A DNA stretch of 64,000 bases. Source: Chionis minor. Taxonomy: Eukaryota > Chordata > Aves > Charadriiformes > Chionididae. A program made the translations under genes and the position numbers. Positions 23,601 through 31,737 of this stretch are shown piece after piece. The stretch covers positions 96,401 through 160,400 of the forward strand of contig VZSF01006709.1 of the NCBI GenBank assembly GCA_013398295.1, read 5' to 3'. Position 1 is the stretch's first letter. Every line of letters begins with the position of its first letter. Under the pieces are notes generated by a model, which did not search any database, was not told the DNA's origin, and saw nothing but the letters and a program-made list of their open reading frames with translations.

Positions 23601-23605
23601 CACAT
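2455..23605 (-). CDS. SCTR: Secretin receptor, whole coding span (13 exons)
   Basis: Class B1 G-protein-coupled receptor for secretin, acting at the plasma membrane and normally coupled to Gs and cAMP. Exons from 5' to 3': 23561-23605, 19498-19624, 14865-14975, 10552-10655, 10160-10257, 9065-9197, 7694-7847, 7542-7602, 6945-7014, 4120-4211, 3886-4024, 3652-3693, 2455-2631. They total 1353 bases (450 residues plus stop; human is about 440) with GT-AG borders and matching phases throughout. The ectodomain has cysteines at about residues 36, 60, 69, 83, 101 and 117, the family's six-cysteine pattern, and sequons at N46, N66, N100 and N122. Seven membrane segments follow, with a Cys209-Cys279 pair expected between TM3 and loop 2. 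SCTR rather than VIPR or PACAP receptor is chosen from residues such as [14 protein letters not shown] and [15 protein letters not shown]. Exon 1 is the least certain part. Confidence 0.93.
3122..3373 (+). other. Unidentified exon-like or retrocopy-like coding block
   Basis: A T-rich tract and CCTCAG acceptor precede 83 open codons that end in TGA. The translation looks protein-like: [20 protein letters not shown], a [19 protein letters not shown] segment and a KKTAMGQQ end. A short 3' region follows, with AATAAA merging into a 15-base A run at 3617-3631, just before SCTR exon 12 on the opposite strand. Two readings fit: the terminal exon of an unrecognised plus-strand transcript nested in SCTR, or a 5'-truncated retrocopy with its tail. 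A 32-base interval at 2857-2888 has perfect splice signals on both sides, but its frame does not join this one. I do not recognise the protein. Confidence 0.35.
3652..3693 (-). CDS. SCTR: SCTR exon 12, transmembrane helix 7
   Basis: This 42-base exon encodes [14 protein letters not shown], about residues 379-392. It is the conserved end of helix 7 in this receptor group and has the conserved 42-base length. The acceptor is TCTTTCAG and the donor GAG|GTGAGT. Confidence 0.96.
3886..4024 (-). CDS. SCTR: SCTR exon 11, helix 6, loop 3 and start of helix 7
   Basis: Encodes [35 protein letters not shown] and [11 protein letters not shown], about residues 332-378. Compared with the human segment PEDAMEIQ as I remember it, four residues (Ser-Ser-Gly-Thr, about 360-363) are extra in extracellular loop 3. 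The borders are canonical (CCTCAG acceptor, CAG|GTAATA donor), so the extra residues are internal and not a splice error. Confidence 0.96.
4120..4211 (-). CDS. SCTR: SCTR exon 10, helix 5 and intracellular loop 3
   Basis: This 92-base exon encodes [17 protein letters not shown] and then [14 protein letters not shown], about residues 302-331. The [10 protein letters not shown] stretch leads into the G-protein-contacting loop. The acceptor is TTTTTCAG and the donor AA|GTATGT. Confidence 0.95.
4370..5340. other. GC-rich block in SCTR intron 9
   Basis: Much richer in G+C and CpG than the surrounding intron, with long open frames on both strands as expected from composition. It starts beside a 14-base triplicate repeat. 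It might be an intronic regulatory element or an unrecognised first exon; no convincing signal peptide or domain was found in any frame. Confidence 0.45.
4504..4539 (+). repeat. 14-bp tandem repeat, about 2.6 copies
   Basis: The unit GATCCGGGCGTGTG occurs twice exactly and then partially. It lies in SCTR intron 9 at the edge of the GC-rich block. Confidence 0.9.
6945..7014 (-). CDS. SCTR: SCTR exon 9, loop 2 and start of helix 5
   Basis: This 70-base exon encodes [18 protein letters not shown] and then VVLSIF, about residues 278-301. The Cys-Trp-Asp and Trp-Trp-Ile-Ile-Lys/Arg-Gly-Pro motifs are conserved in class B1 receptors. The acceptor is TTTCACAG and the donor TTT|GTAAGT. Confidence 0.96.
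7542..7602 (-). CDS. SCTR: SCTR exon 8, end of transmembrane helix 4
   Basis: This 61-base exon encodes [19 protein letters not shown], about residues 258-277. It corresponds to human SPAIFVALWAIARHFLEDV in length and position. The acceptor is ATCACAG and the donor GG|GTAAGT. It leaves in phase 2. Confidence 0.94.
7694..7847 (-). CDS. SCTR: SCTR exon 7, transmembrane helices 3 and 4
   Basis: Encodes [32 protein letters not shown] and [17 protein letters not shown], about residues 207-257. Cys209 is the expected partner of the loop-2 cysteine. The WLLVEGLYL motif of TM3 is diagnostic of class B1 receptors. The longer plus-strand reading frame over this exon is an antisense shadow. Confidence 0.97.
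9065..9197 (-). CDS. SCTR: SCTR exon 6, transmembrane helix 2 and loop 1
   Basis: Encodes [14 protein letters not shown] and [20 protein letters not shown], about residues 162-206. The RNYIHMHLF block is invariant in the VIP/secretin/PACAP receptor group, and [12 protein letters not shown] is typical of SCTR. Exact GT-AG borders; the exon leaves in phase 0. Confidence 0.97.
10160..10257 (-). CDS. SCTR: SCTR exon 5, transmembrane helix 1
   Basis: Encodes [16 protein letters not shown] and a hydrophobic run ending VVLVSF, about residues 130-161. It ends in phase 2 (AG), completed by exon 6 as arginine in the conserved Phe-Arg-Arg-Leu junction. The acceptor is CTCCTGCAG and the donor CAG|GTGAGG. 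Confidence 0.94.
10552..10655 (-). CDS. SCTR: SCTR exon 4, end of ectodomain
   Basis: Encodes [18 protein letters not shown] and then [15 protein letters not shown], up to about residue 129. It contains the last two ectodomain cysteines and two sequons shared with human SCTR (NCT, and NDT for human NDS). The acceptor is CACCCAG and the donor AGA|GTGAGT. Confidence 0.93.
12406..12710 (-). mobile_element. CR1 LINE 3' fragment
   Basis: The plus strand starts with three ATCATAGA-type units, the reverse complement of the CR1 3' end, so the element lies on the minus strand. The minus-strand translation retains the last part of CR1 ORF2 ([20 protein letters not shown] and [20 protein letters not shown]). 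It is 5'-truncated and sits in SCTR intron 3. Confidence 0.93.
14865..14975 (-). CDS. SCTR: SCTR exon 3, ectodomain core
   Basis: Encodes [15 protein letters not shown] and the following AHCPEFF, about residues 58-94. The Trp-Asp-Asn and Cys-Trp-Pro motifs are hallmarks of the class B1 hormone-binding domain. The acceptor is CCTCCAG and the donor AAAAAAG|GTAACG. The exon leaves in phase 1, which exon 4 completes as glycine. Confidence 0.95.
14976..19497 (-). other. SCTR intron 2, noncoding content
   Basis: About 4.5 kb with the degenerate repeat at its exon 3 end and no other element recognised. Several open frames of 60-160 codons occur on both strands with no domain or splice support. Confidence 0.6.
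14985..15120 (+). repeat. Degenerate minisatellite, GAAACACC-type units
   Basis: Imperfect repeats built around GAAACACCATG and GAAACATC lie about 10 bases from SCTR exon 3, within intron 2. They produce Cys/Phe/His-rich frames on the minus strand that are not genes. Confidence 0.6.
19498..19624 (-). CDS. SCTR: SCTR exon 2, start of hormone-binding ectodomain
   Basis: Translates to about residues 16-57, including [18 protein letters not shown] and a new-looking sequon NRT. The acceptor is TTTGCAG and the donor is CAG|GTAAAG. It enters in phase 0 and leaves in phase 1. It matches the human segment with LCDVLQVLWEEQDQC in spacing and cysteine positions. Confidence 0.88.
19745..19784 (+). repeat. 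20-bp exact tandem duplication
   Basis: CCTTGAAATACAGTCAATTT occurs twice in a row in SCTR intron 1, about 120 bases upstream (in gene direction) of exon 2. Confidence 0.95.
21985..22215. other. GC-rich, CpG-containing patch in SCTR intron 1
   Basis: A short island-like patch in an otherwise AT-rich intron. Both strands are open, but no start codon here leads to a signal peptide in the phase required by SCTR exon 2. It could be an alternative promoter or enhancer; a TGTTTAC (forkhead-like) motif lies at its edge near 22163. Confidence 0.35.
23561..23605 (-). CDS. SCTR: SCTR exon 1, signal peptide (candidate)
   Basis: The ATG opens a 15-codon segment, [15 protein letters not shown], and the donor reads CTG|GTAGGT. 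This leaves phase 0, which exon 2 requires. The strongly hydrophobic stretch fits the core of a signal peptide, with cleavage probably falling in the first residues of exon 2. A stronger-looking donor (GTAAGT) lies about 55 bases further 3', but using it would give the wrong phase and an early stop in exon 2. The region is not GC-rich. No other signal-peptide exon of the right phase was seen upstream of exon 2. Confidence 0.5.
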
Positions 23606-26600
23606 AGTCAATCCCAGTCTGTTTCCTTCATCCCTTGCGCACTAGAGGTCACCGGGCTGTCTGTATGCTCTCCGGTGTGGCTCTTAACTCCTTTCACTTC
23701 ATCCCTTTCCCGCCTCTCTTTTTTAACTTCCCAGCTTTGACCACCCTTAGCCAATGTTTCTCTCCAGCTGCTGAGCCCTAGAGAGCATCAGCAATGACAG
23801 GACTCGCCCGTCCACCCTCCAAGCTCTCCTCCTCCTTTGCAGAAGCCTCCTGTCCCAAGAATAACAGCACCTCTGTTGAGCATGTTCCTACTATCATCTG
23901 CCTCCTTTCCCGGCTATTATTCACTGTTATCGACGGGTGTCGCTGGGGAATGGTCATTCCTCATGCTCCCATGCTACGGGACCCAGCAGGACGCCCCGTG
24001 TAAGATGTCAGCCCCACAACGGCAGAGGTAATCAATCAAGGGGAAACGCAGCCCTGGAAAAAGTGCCCTGCTGAGAAACAGGGTTGGAGGAATGTGGTAC
24101 AGGCTGCCTGCACTGCTTCTGCTCCCGACAGCTCTGCACATGCCTCCTGCAGCGAGCACGCATCCCCGAGAGCCAGAAATCAGGAGGCTGGCGGAGCCTG
24201 CTGCAGGGGAGCCGGCTGCCCGCGCCTCCCACCAAGCCCAGCCGAGCGCAACTGCCGGAGCTGAAGGTGACCTTGAGTCTGGGGTAGGCTCCGGAGAAAG
24301 GGCAAACAGGGCATCGTGTCTTCCCACCCCTTCTAAAGAGAACTCTAAATGCTCCCCGGGCTTCACCCTCTCATCTAACATCCAGAGAAACACCCAGTCT
24401 GCATTTCATCCCGGTGCTACAGGTTGCAAGATGTCATCGCATTTGGCCCCCTGCGGTACCTGGTTGGTGGGATGTAGATTCCAGCCGTGCTGGGTATCAA
24501 AGGCAGTTCCTCAGCAGTCCCCTTCCCTCTTTGTTTTCCCAGGTTTTGTTTCTGCGGCAAAACTATTGCAAAGGGGCTGTGTGCTCCACCTGGGTGTGGG
24601 CTCCCAGCTGCCAGGGCAGGCGCTCCAAACCTTTGCTTGCCAAGTTCACTTCTAGCACAGTAATGAATACGGCCTCAGAAAAGAGCCAAAGTTCGTATCG
24701 CGCACTAGTGCTCTTCCTCAAAGCACTGCAGTCCTCAGCTTGGCACAGTGTCTCAAAACATCTTCTACCATCTTCTCCAAGTTAGCATCACCTGTGAGCC
24801 CGGACAGGTCCAATGTGATAAGTGGTTGCCCCAAACTCAGGGTCTGCTCTCCTGAGTTTTGGTCACTGAGGGCGTGCTCCAGATCTACCAGTAAAGTCAG
24901 TGACTATGGCCATAAAACATCTGGCTCATTACCTGTGCACTGAAAACACGATTATTCCATTAAGCAAGTCATCAGCTGAATAGCACAATGAAGGCATCCG
25001 GATTTCCCAATGCGTGTTGCCTTTTCCCATGCCCCCACTCTGACCCCAGTGACTCCCGCTCATCTCTAGACGTGCTCCTTAGGCCCACTGAATTGCAATG
25101 CACTCTGTTTTCCCTACATGTCACCTTCATGTCCCCCCACATCCCCAGAGCAGGAGTCGGGGAAGTGGCAGCATTCGCTCCAACCCCACGCAACGTCTCT
25201 CGTGCCCAGCTGGCTGCCTGGCTGCCACGCTCACGCAGCATCGTTGTCCCTTGCAAAGGGTGAAGGTTTCATCCTTGCCCTTGTCCATACTAAACTTGTA
25301 GAAACATCCGTTTCTCCAAGAGCTCTGCTTTCCCACAGAGATTGGTTGAAATTGGTCAAAGGGTTAAACAAATTGTTAAAAGGGGGTCTGAGAGGCAGCC
25401 AGACAATGTCATTACAGTCCTCTGAAGAAACCACATTGGCAATGCTGCATCATCTCAGTGGGGTGCCAAGTCATTCTCTCTCCTCCTTTGGCTCAAGGAA
25501 TATTTTAGTATTCCATTCATGTTGTAACAGCTTCCCCTGAAAGCCACCGCTCTTGCTCGCATTTGTGGAACCAGAGGAGCTTTGCTCCTGAAGGTATTTC
25601 TGGATGTGGGGCATTTTGTGAAATGGGCAACGGCTGCCCGGGAGTTTCGGAGAGGCGATGTTGGATTTAGACACCAATGGTGCGAAAGAAGAGCCTAATG
25701 TTTTGTGGCTCTCCCATTACATTTGTGTGCAGGCTGAGCATTTGAAAGAAGCTGGATGCGAAATAAAACCTGGAAAATTGTCACCTGTGCAAATCATTGC
25801 TTGACTTGCAGCGCAGCAGGTGGCAGCGCAGCGGGACAGACACCGTGGGCTGGGAAACCTAAGAGCAGCAGTAGACTACAGAGAATTATTAACGGGAATT
25901 CACATATCCTGAAAGGAGGCGTTTGTTTAATTAAACAATGTAGCATTGCACTTGGCTGCGTGCATCTACCTTCATTCCTACTCAGTATATCCCTTTTGAA
26001 TTCGTCACAGCTGCAATTTCTTTCTAGTCTGTAGTCTAAACCAGGAATGAAACATCAAAATTTGTTCATGCAATCTTGAAAGACTTTTAATTGTAACTTT
26101 AGGAGTAAATAAAAGAAATTACTTTGCTTTGTACTACTCTGATTGTAGGATTGTTTACTTATCAAACACAAACCAACTTTGATATTCAATATTTATTTAT
26201 TAATACTTAATTTTTCCATTAGTGCTTCAGTCCAATAACTCATTTTTCTCCCTTCTTTGCTAAATAATTAAATTGCTTGCCATGCCTCTATTAGAGCTGG
26301 ACAATCAGGCCATGCATTCTTCATCTGAAGTTTGGAATACAGAGATAAAACTGAGATGAGAATCACCTATTTAAATCCTAGCTCACAATCTTTACTTCTA
26401 CTAGCCATCCCAAGGAAATCTGCAGATTTGTTGGCTGATAATCCCCTCTTTTCACGTACCTTTACCACTGGCTTGCTACCTCTCAGGAAACCTTACAGAG
26501 TGCTTTTCCAGAGGTGCCTCATATTCACCTCCTCCAATGTGGAAGTGGAGGTGGATTCTTGTTTACACTCGGCTATCACTGTGCAAACAGACAGATGTAC

Positions 26601-28002
26601 ACGTGAATTCTGTTTCTGTGGGAGAAGAATGTTGCGTTAAAAAAGAACGTAATTTTGATATTTGTGAGAATCATGGAATCGTTGAATGGTTTGGGTTGGA
26701 AGGGACCTTAAAGATCATCTAGTTCCAACCCCCCTGCCCTGGGCAGGGACACCTCCCACTAGACGTGGTTGCTCAAAGCCCCATCCAACCTGGCCTGGAA
26801 CACTTCCAGAAGTTGTGGATGCCCCATCCCTGGAAGCCTCCCCTTGCCTCAGGGAGCCAAGTTGGGCAGCCCAGCCCCCTGTGAGGGTTCTCCAGCAGAT
26901 CCATTCTGCAAGATAAAATTATTTCAACCATCTCCCCAGCTTGTCAGGTGGAGGATAAAACATCTGCCCAGGTCTGTCTACTCAACAGAAGTAAATGGAT
27001 AGTTTGGAAAAGCGGTAGCTTGCTTTCTCCCCTGATGTTTGAAATGGTCAAAGCCCCACCAAAGGCAGGTGGCTGCGCACATGGAGCTACGAGGAAGAGG
27101 TGTGTACACCCAGGAGAAGGCAGCTCAGACAGGAGGTTTGGCAGGCAGGAGGTGGTTTAGGTACCTCTCTGAAGGGTTATGCGCCTTTAGAGCGATGTAG
27201 CACACGGGGGCACATACAGAGATGAGGTGAGGACCAGCTCTGACAGAAAACATGCTGTGAAATGGTGGGGTAGTGAGTGGCTGGAGTTCACAAGGAGCCG
27301 GTGCAGATGCTGATCCTGGACTTTCTCCTAAACCCAGCTTGGATGCTGTCGTCACTGGGCATCTCTCCCCAGCCTTATCCAGGGTGTAGGTGTCATTCTT
27401 TCCTAATCAACAGCAATTACATTTTACCAAGTATGGGAGCTGAATTTTTATGATCTGAAGGTTTTTTCCCTTCCTTTTTTATTCAAGCTGAGTGTTGCAC
27501 TACTTTTGGTCACACTTTACCGCTATGTTAGAAGAGCTGAAAGAGAAGAATTTTATTCTTAGAATACATCAGAAAAAAGAAAAAGTTCTGGAAATATTTC
27601 TGGCTTCCTGTATCAAGCTTACATGAAGGCATGAAAAACCCAGCAGGGTTATGAACATGGTTTGTCCCGAATGCACATTCATGCCCATGACAACATAATA
27701 CACCCATGGCAGAAGGAGTAGGGGGCAGCCAATACTCTCAAATGTGGGGTTTTTTTTAATGTTACCTAATGCAGGATGTTAGTGCAGATTCCTTCAGTGT
27801 TAATCTTTCTTTCTGGCTCCTCCACCAACTCCTTTGGGAGTCTGGAGGGCTCCCTGGTTTGGGAGAACAGGGGGTCTTCAGCAAAAAGGGGTTGTGTCCA
27901 CCCAAGGCAGCGACACTGCCGTGTTTAATTCAGCATTTCTCAGTCTTGCTCATCTGCCCAGATGGCCTGTCTGAAGAAAGGGGAAAAAAAAAAAAAGAGA
28001 AT
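23606..28002. other. Intergenic region between SCTR and CFAP221
   Basis: Holds one rearranged CR1 fragment (about 26669-26880). No exon supported by splice signals was found. Overlapping frames at 24.0-24.7 kb lie on both strands in moderately GC-rich sequence and look like shadows of each other. The SCTR promoter should lie just above 23605 but shows no TATA box or CpG island that I can defend. Confidence 0.55.
26669..26880 (-). mobile_element. CR1 LINE 3' fragment with internal micro-inversion
   Basis: The left part, to about 26809, reads as a minus-strand CR1 3' end. The next about 20 bases (26810-26829) read in the opposite orientation, and the flanking CTTCCAG and CTGGAAG are inverted copies. 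The element is then lost in unrelated sequence. Confidence 0.85.
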
Positions 28003-28219
28003 TGTGCTTTTCCTTCTCCCCTCTACACACACACAGAGGTAAAAGCAAAAAAACCCTATTGTTGGTGAGAGCAATACACTGCAAAATGTTCTCAGCGTTA
28101 TGTTTCCAGGGGCTGCTCTTTAATACGGAGAAGTGAGAATTTATAGGCAGCTGTAAAAGAGATGGTCTCTTTTTTAAAATATTGTAATAAAACTTTCAAA
28201 GTCTGTTTTAAACCAATGG
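28003..28219 (+). repeat. 217-bp exact direct repeat, copy 1 (assembly artefact likely)
   Basis: Identical base for base, as read, to 28365-28581. It ends exactly at a single N (28220). Exact identity bounded by single Ns points to overlapping contig ends and not to a genomic duplication. Confidence 0.9.
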
Positions 28220-28220
28220 N

Positions 28221-28363
28221 AGCGGAGCGGGCCGGGCCGCGCCTCCGGTGGGGCTGTCGGGCTGCCGGGCCGCCTGGCCGCCGCCGTGAGGGGAGGAGGC
28301 GGGTTATCAGGGGCTCCCTCCGGGCCGGCAGGGACGCGTGGGGCGGCGGGATCGCCTCGGGCT
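28221..28363. other. GC-rich segment bracketed by single Ns
   Basis: A 143-base, extremely GC- and CpG-rich piece bounded by N at 28220 and N at 28364, between the two copies of a 217-bp repeat. It was probably placed here during gap filling. It may be a real part of the nearby CpG island, or may belong elsewhere. Confidence 0.8.
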
Positions 28364-28364
28364 N

Positions 28365-28581
28365 TGTGCTTTTCCTTCTCCCCTCTACACACACACAGAG
28401 GTAAAAGCAAAAAAACCCTATTGTTGGTGAGAGCAATACACTGCAAAATGTTCTCAGCGTTATGTTTCCAGGGGCTGCTCTTTAATACGGAGAAGTGAGA
28501 ATTTATAGGCAGCTGTAAAAGAGATGGTCTCTTTTTTAAAATATTGTAATAAAACTTTCAAAGTCTGTTTTAAACCAATGG
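28365..28581 (+). repeat. 217-bp exact direct repeat, copy 2
   Basis: Begins directly after the single N at 28364 and repeats 28003-28219 exactly before unique sequence resumes at 28582. This is the copy contiguous with the rest of the downstream sequence. Confidence 0.9.
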
Positions 28582-28769
28582 AGGCATGGTCCCAGCTGGC
28601 TTCGTGTCACCTCACCTCAGAGGAAGACCTTTATTTGAGCCTTACCAAGGAAGAACAATTTATGCCTTTATAACAGGCGGGCGGTTTTGAAGGGAAAAAA
28701 GTGCCTCTGCCGTGTCTGCACCCGCCCTGTGGAGCTAGAAAATGACCCTTCTCCTCCCCTTCCCTCCCA

Positions 28770-28820
28770 TTTTCCTTTCCTTTCCTTTTTCCTTTCCTTT
28801 CCTTTTTCCTTTCCTTTCCC
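28770..28820 (+). repeat. TTTCC pyrimidine repeat
   Basis: Tandem TTTCC/TTTTTCC units forming an uninterrupted polypyrimidine stretch at the edge of the GC-rich zone. Such tracts can form triplex DNA and are hard to sequence. Confidence 0.9.
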
Positions 28821-28877
28821 CCCTGACGGGATTTCCCCCGCCCCGAATAGACGCTCCCGAGCGCGGCGGTTCCCCCC

Positions 28878-28906
28878 NNNNNNNNNNNNNNNNNNNNNNN
28901 NNNNNN
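28878..28906. other. Assembly gap (29 Ns)
   Basis: A run of 29 Ns preceded by a short C run and followed by a 19-base C tract at 28910-28928. The true length and content of the missing part are unknown. Confidence 0.99.
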
Positions 28907-28963
28907 CCTCCCCCCCCCCCCCCCCCCCGCAGCCGAGTGGTGCGGTCCGCCCGGCGCTGCCCC

Positions 28964-28976
28964 GTTGCCAAGCGAC
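28964..28976 (+). promoter_or_regulatory. RFX X-box-like motif
   Basis: GTTGCC, one spacer base, then AGCGAC. This fits the degenerate X-box form RYYNYY-N(1-3)-RRNRAC bound by RFX factors, the main activators of ciliary genes. It lies in the GC-rich region upstream of a cilium gene. The motif is degenerate, so chance occurrence is possible. Confidence 0.45.
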
Positions 28977-29285
28977 CTCCCCTCCCCGCCGGGCTGGAGG
29001 TTGAGGAGGACGCGGCACCGGCAGGGGTACGGGTTGTGAAGCTTTCTGCCCGCTAAGAAACTCTGCTAGCCTCATTATACGGAGTGGCTTGAAAAGCACG
29101 TTTTTCATTGCTCCTAAAGCACGGTGGTGCTTTTGGAAGTCTGAGGCAGTATGTAATGGCATTAAGCTGCGTCCCTTTCTGGCAGTGAGGTGCGCTAGGA
29201 GCTCTGAGACACACAGGGATCAGAAAGACCAAGTGCTGACAGAAGGAGGGTGATACCCTGCTCTGAGGGGGTTTGGGGTGAGTTT

Positions 29286-29636
29286 CATGGAATCTTAGAA
29301 TGGTTTGGGTTGGAAGGGACCTTAAAGATCATCTAGTTCCAACCCCCCTACCCTGGGCAGGGACACCTCCCACTAGACCTGGTTGCTCAAAGCCCCATCC
29401 AGCCTGGCCTTGAACACTTCCAGGGATGAGGCATCCACTTCTCTGTGCAACCTGTCCCTCAGAGTGAAAAATTTCTTCCTGAGATCTAATCTAAATCTAC
29501 CCTCTTCCAGCCTGAAGCCATTATTCCTTGTCCTGTCACTACATGACCTTGTAAAAAGTCCCTCTCCAGCTTTCCTGTAGGCCCCTTTCAGATACTGGAC
29601 GGCTGCTATAAGGTCTTCCAGGAGAGGAGAGACCTC
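29286..29636 (-). mobile_element. CR1 LINE 3' fragment
   Basis: Begins on the plus strand with a diverged CATGGAATCTTAGAATGG version of the CR1 3' end and runs through the usual GGAAGGGACCTTAAAGATCA block. 5'-truncated; lies upstream of the CFAP221 start-codon exon. Confidence 0.93.
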
Positions 29637-31552
29637 TATAATTTTTTTATTCCGTTACCTGCAAGAGAACTGGGATTTCACGCCCCTAGAGTTCTCCTGT
29701 TGGCTTTGCAAAAAAAAAAAAAAAAGTCATGTTGAGGATAGACACAGGTATCCCGGGAAAGTTAACATCAGTCTGTCAGTCAGAGATTGCAGGACCTTGG
29801 CATGTAAATACACGTCCTGTATTAGCCCCTTGAGGAATACCGCAGTGAGGTGAGTGCTGATGGTAGCACCACTGTAAATTACGGATAAAATTACACTGGG
29901 AATCCTTTGTCTACAGATTTTCGAAACTTGTATTCCTGATGGGGAATGCTGACCAAGAGAAGCAGGATGGCAATTGTATAAAGTAAAGTTGAACAACGCA
30001 AGTGGAAAGAATGTAAGCTTTCTGTTTAGAATTTTTTTAGCATGTTTTTTGTCTGAGTTTGGTTGGTCTCAGTACCTCAGAAGAAATTTACTGTTGTGCA
30101 CAATAATACAGTTCCTCTTACAGATTTGCTGTTGCAAATGGAAAACTTGTACTTGGAGATGTGGAGTGGAAAATATTATTGAGGCCGGGGTTCTGGTAGC
30201 ACATTATTTTAAGCTTCTTGCTTATTTATTATTAAATACTACACAAGGCCATAAATCAAAACAGCACTTTATGAGCTTGAAGCACCTCTCAACTTCTGCC
30301 TGAAAGATCTAAAGCAGACTAGAAAACCAGACAAATGCCAGAGATGACACCATAAAATGTAATGGGGGTGATGGACCTCTTCAGTCCTCAAAAGTGCTGA
30401 CCCAGGTATGCTGGGCATCGCTTTGATGCTCCCCTCTGCCTTTCTTCCCTCAGCCTTTTATTAATTGGTGTTAATTTTAGGTTGAGGCCCTTTAAGGTCA
30501 TTCAAGCCAGCATGAGAGCGTTACAATGACAAAACAAACACAATACTGCTCTTGGTACTAACAATTCAAGTTTGGAACTGCTGAATCTTAAAGTGCTGCC
30601 ACAGTGTGGATCGTACAACCAACTCCCTTGTCCAAGCAGCTCATCAGCCTTTGTGCCACTGCTCCAGGAGCAGGAAGGTGCCTCGTGGCAGGAGCCTGGC
30701 AGGAGAAGGCTCTATTGTCTAGCGCTGGGTGAGTTCAGCTGTGCATTGATATTAATGCGGCACCATCTTGAGCTGCGCACCCAGCTTCCCGTTCGTGAAG
30801 AACAAATACAAAATGAAGGGTTCTCGACCTCCTTCTTGAGGGTTGCAAAACCCAGCGTGTCTTTTGAACTCGGTGCTTTTTCCAACAGTATCTTGTCTTC
30901 TTCTCTGTGCAGTTCGCTTCGTAGGAGAGCCAAGGGCTATGTGCTATATTTATGAAGATAATTTCTTGTGGATGGACTGTGTCTGGTGTCCTTACTGTGT
31001 AATATTTGCACTTGTCATTAGAGAAGTTTATGTTCTGATAACTGTGCTTACTTAACACAGGATACCCGTGGCCTTCTGCGTTTACAGTTATCTTCACTAA
31101 ACAAATAATCCAGATGATGCTATCCAAACAAAAGATTCGAATGCCAATTTTCTTATCCCTCATATTAATATTTAAAAATTAAAAATGAATCTGCAAGTTA
31201 ACAGCCCAAACACTCAGGAGAGATTGGAAGAACATCTCTGCAGAAATGAGTTTGGAAAGTGGAATTATCAGAAGAATCTTCTCTCCTTGTCTGTGCTGGG
31301 GGATGTGAAGGGAGCGAGAGATGTTTTACACAGTCCTGAAAGCCAGATGTACCCTAAAAGCCCCAGAACAGATGAATATGGATAAAATGCTAGGGCTTGT
31401 GCTGAGAGCAAGGTTTCCTGGAATCACTCTCTACTTCAGTAGGAAAAAAAGTAACTCCCTCTCCTAAATGTTTTTTGGCAATTTTAGGCAACAGATGTTA
31501 CCAGTGCAAGGGCAGACATTTTGATCATTATGTTGTTTTGATTCGCCCGCAG
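29637..31552. other. CFAP221 upstream flank or first intron
   Basis: AT-rich sequence between the probable promoter and the start-codon exon. It contains an A run at 29710-29725. No exon or repeat family was recognised. Confidence 0.55.
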
Positions 31553-31737
31553 GTGCTGGGGAATATAACTACGGTCCGGACTCCATTTCTGTCCTAACAT
31601 GGATGTGGTTCAATCAGCCTCCACAGAAATCACAATTGCTAAGAAATCCTTTAAGAAAATGTCCAGTGTTCTTCTGGGCAGCCTAGTGGAGGAACCTAAA
31701 AAAAGACATGCTGTCCCCAATCACCTGCTGGAATCAA
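31553..31737 (+). CDS. CFAP221: CFAP221 exon with start codon (5'UTR 31553-31598)
   Basis: The acceptor CGCCCGCAG precedes 46 untranslated bases and the ATG at 31599. Residues 1-46 include [19 protein letters not shown], close to human [18 protein letters not shown]. The donor is A|GTAAGT, phase 1. An upstream noncoding exon is implied but was not located. Confidence 0.9.

Larger units (their letters stand above)
28820..29060. promoter_or_regulatory. GC-rich probable CFAP221 promoter region
   Basis: A GC- and CpG-rich stretch interrupted by an N run, about 2.5 kb upstream of the CFAP221 start-codon exon. That exon begins at a splice acceptor, so a noncoding first exon is required, and this is the most promoter-like place for it. 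A possible donor-like GGTACG lies near 29022 but is weak. The region could also serve the opposite direction; SCTR exon 1 is about 5 kb away. Confidence 0.5.

Noticed and set aside
23506..23605. Longer version of SCTR exon 1 using the GTAAGT donor
   Set aside because: It ends in phase 2 and would force an early stop in exon 2.
28668..29162. Open frames running through the N gap
   Set aside because: They depend on unknown bases and on low-complexity TTTCC and poly-C sequence.
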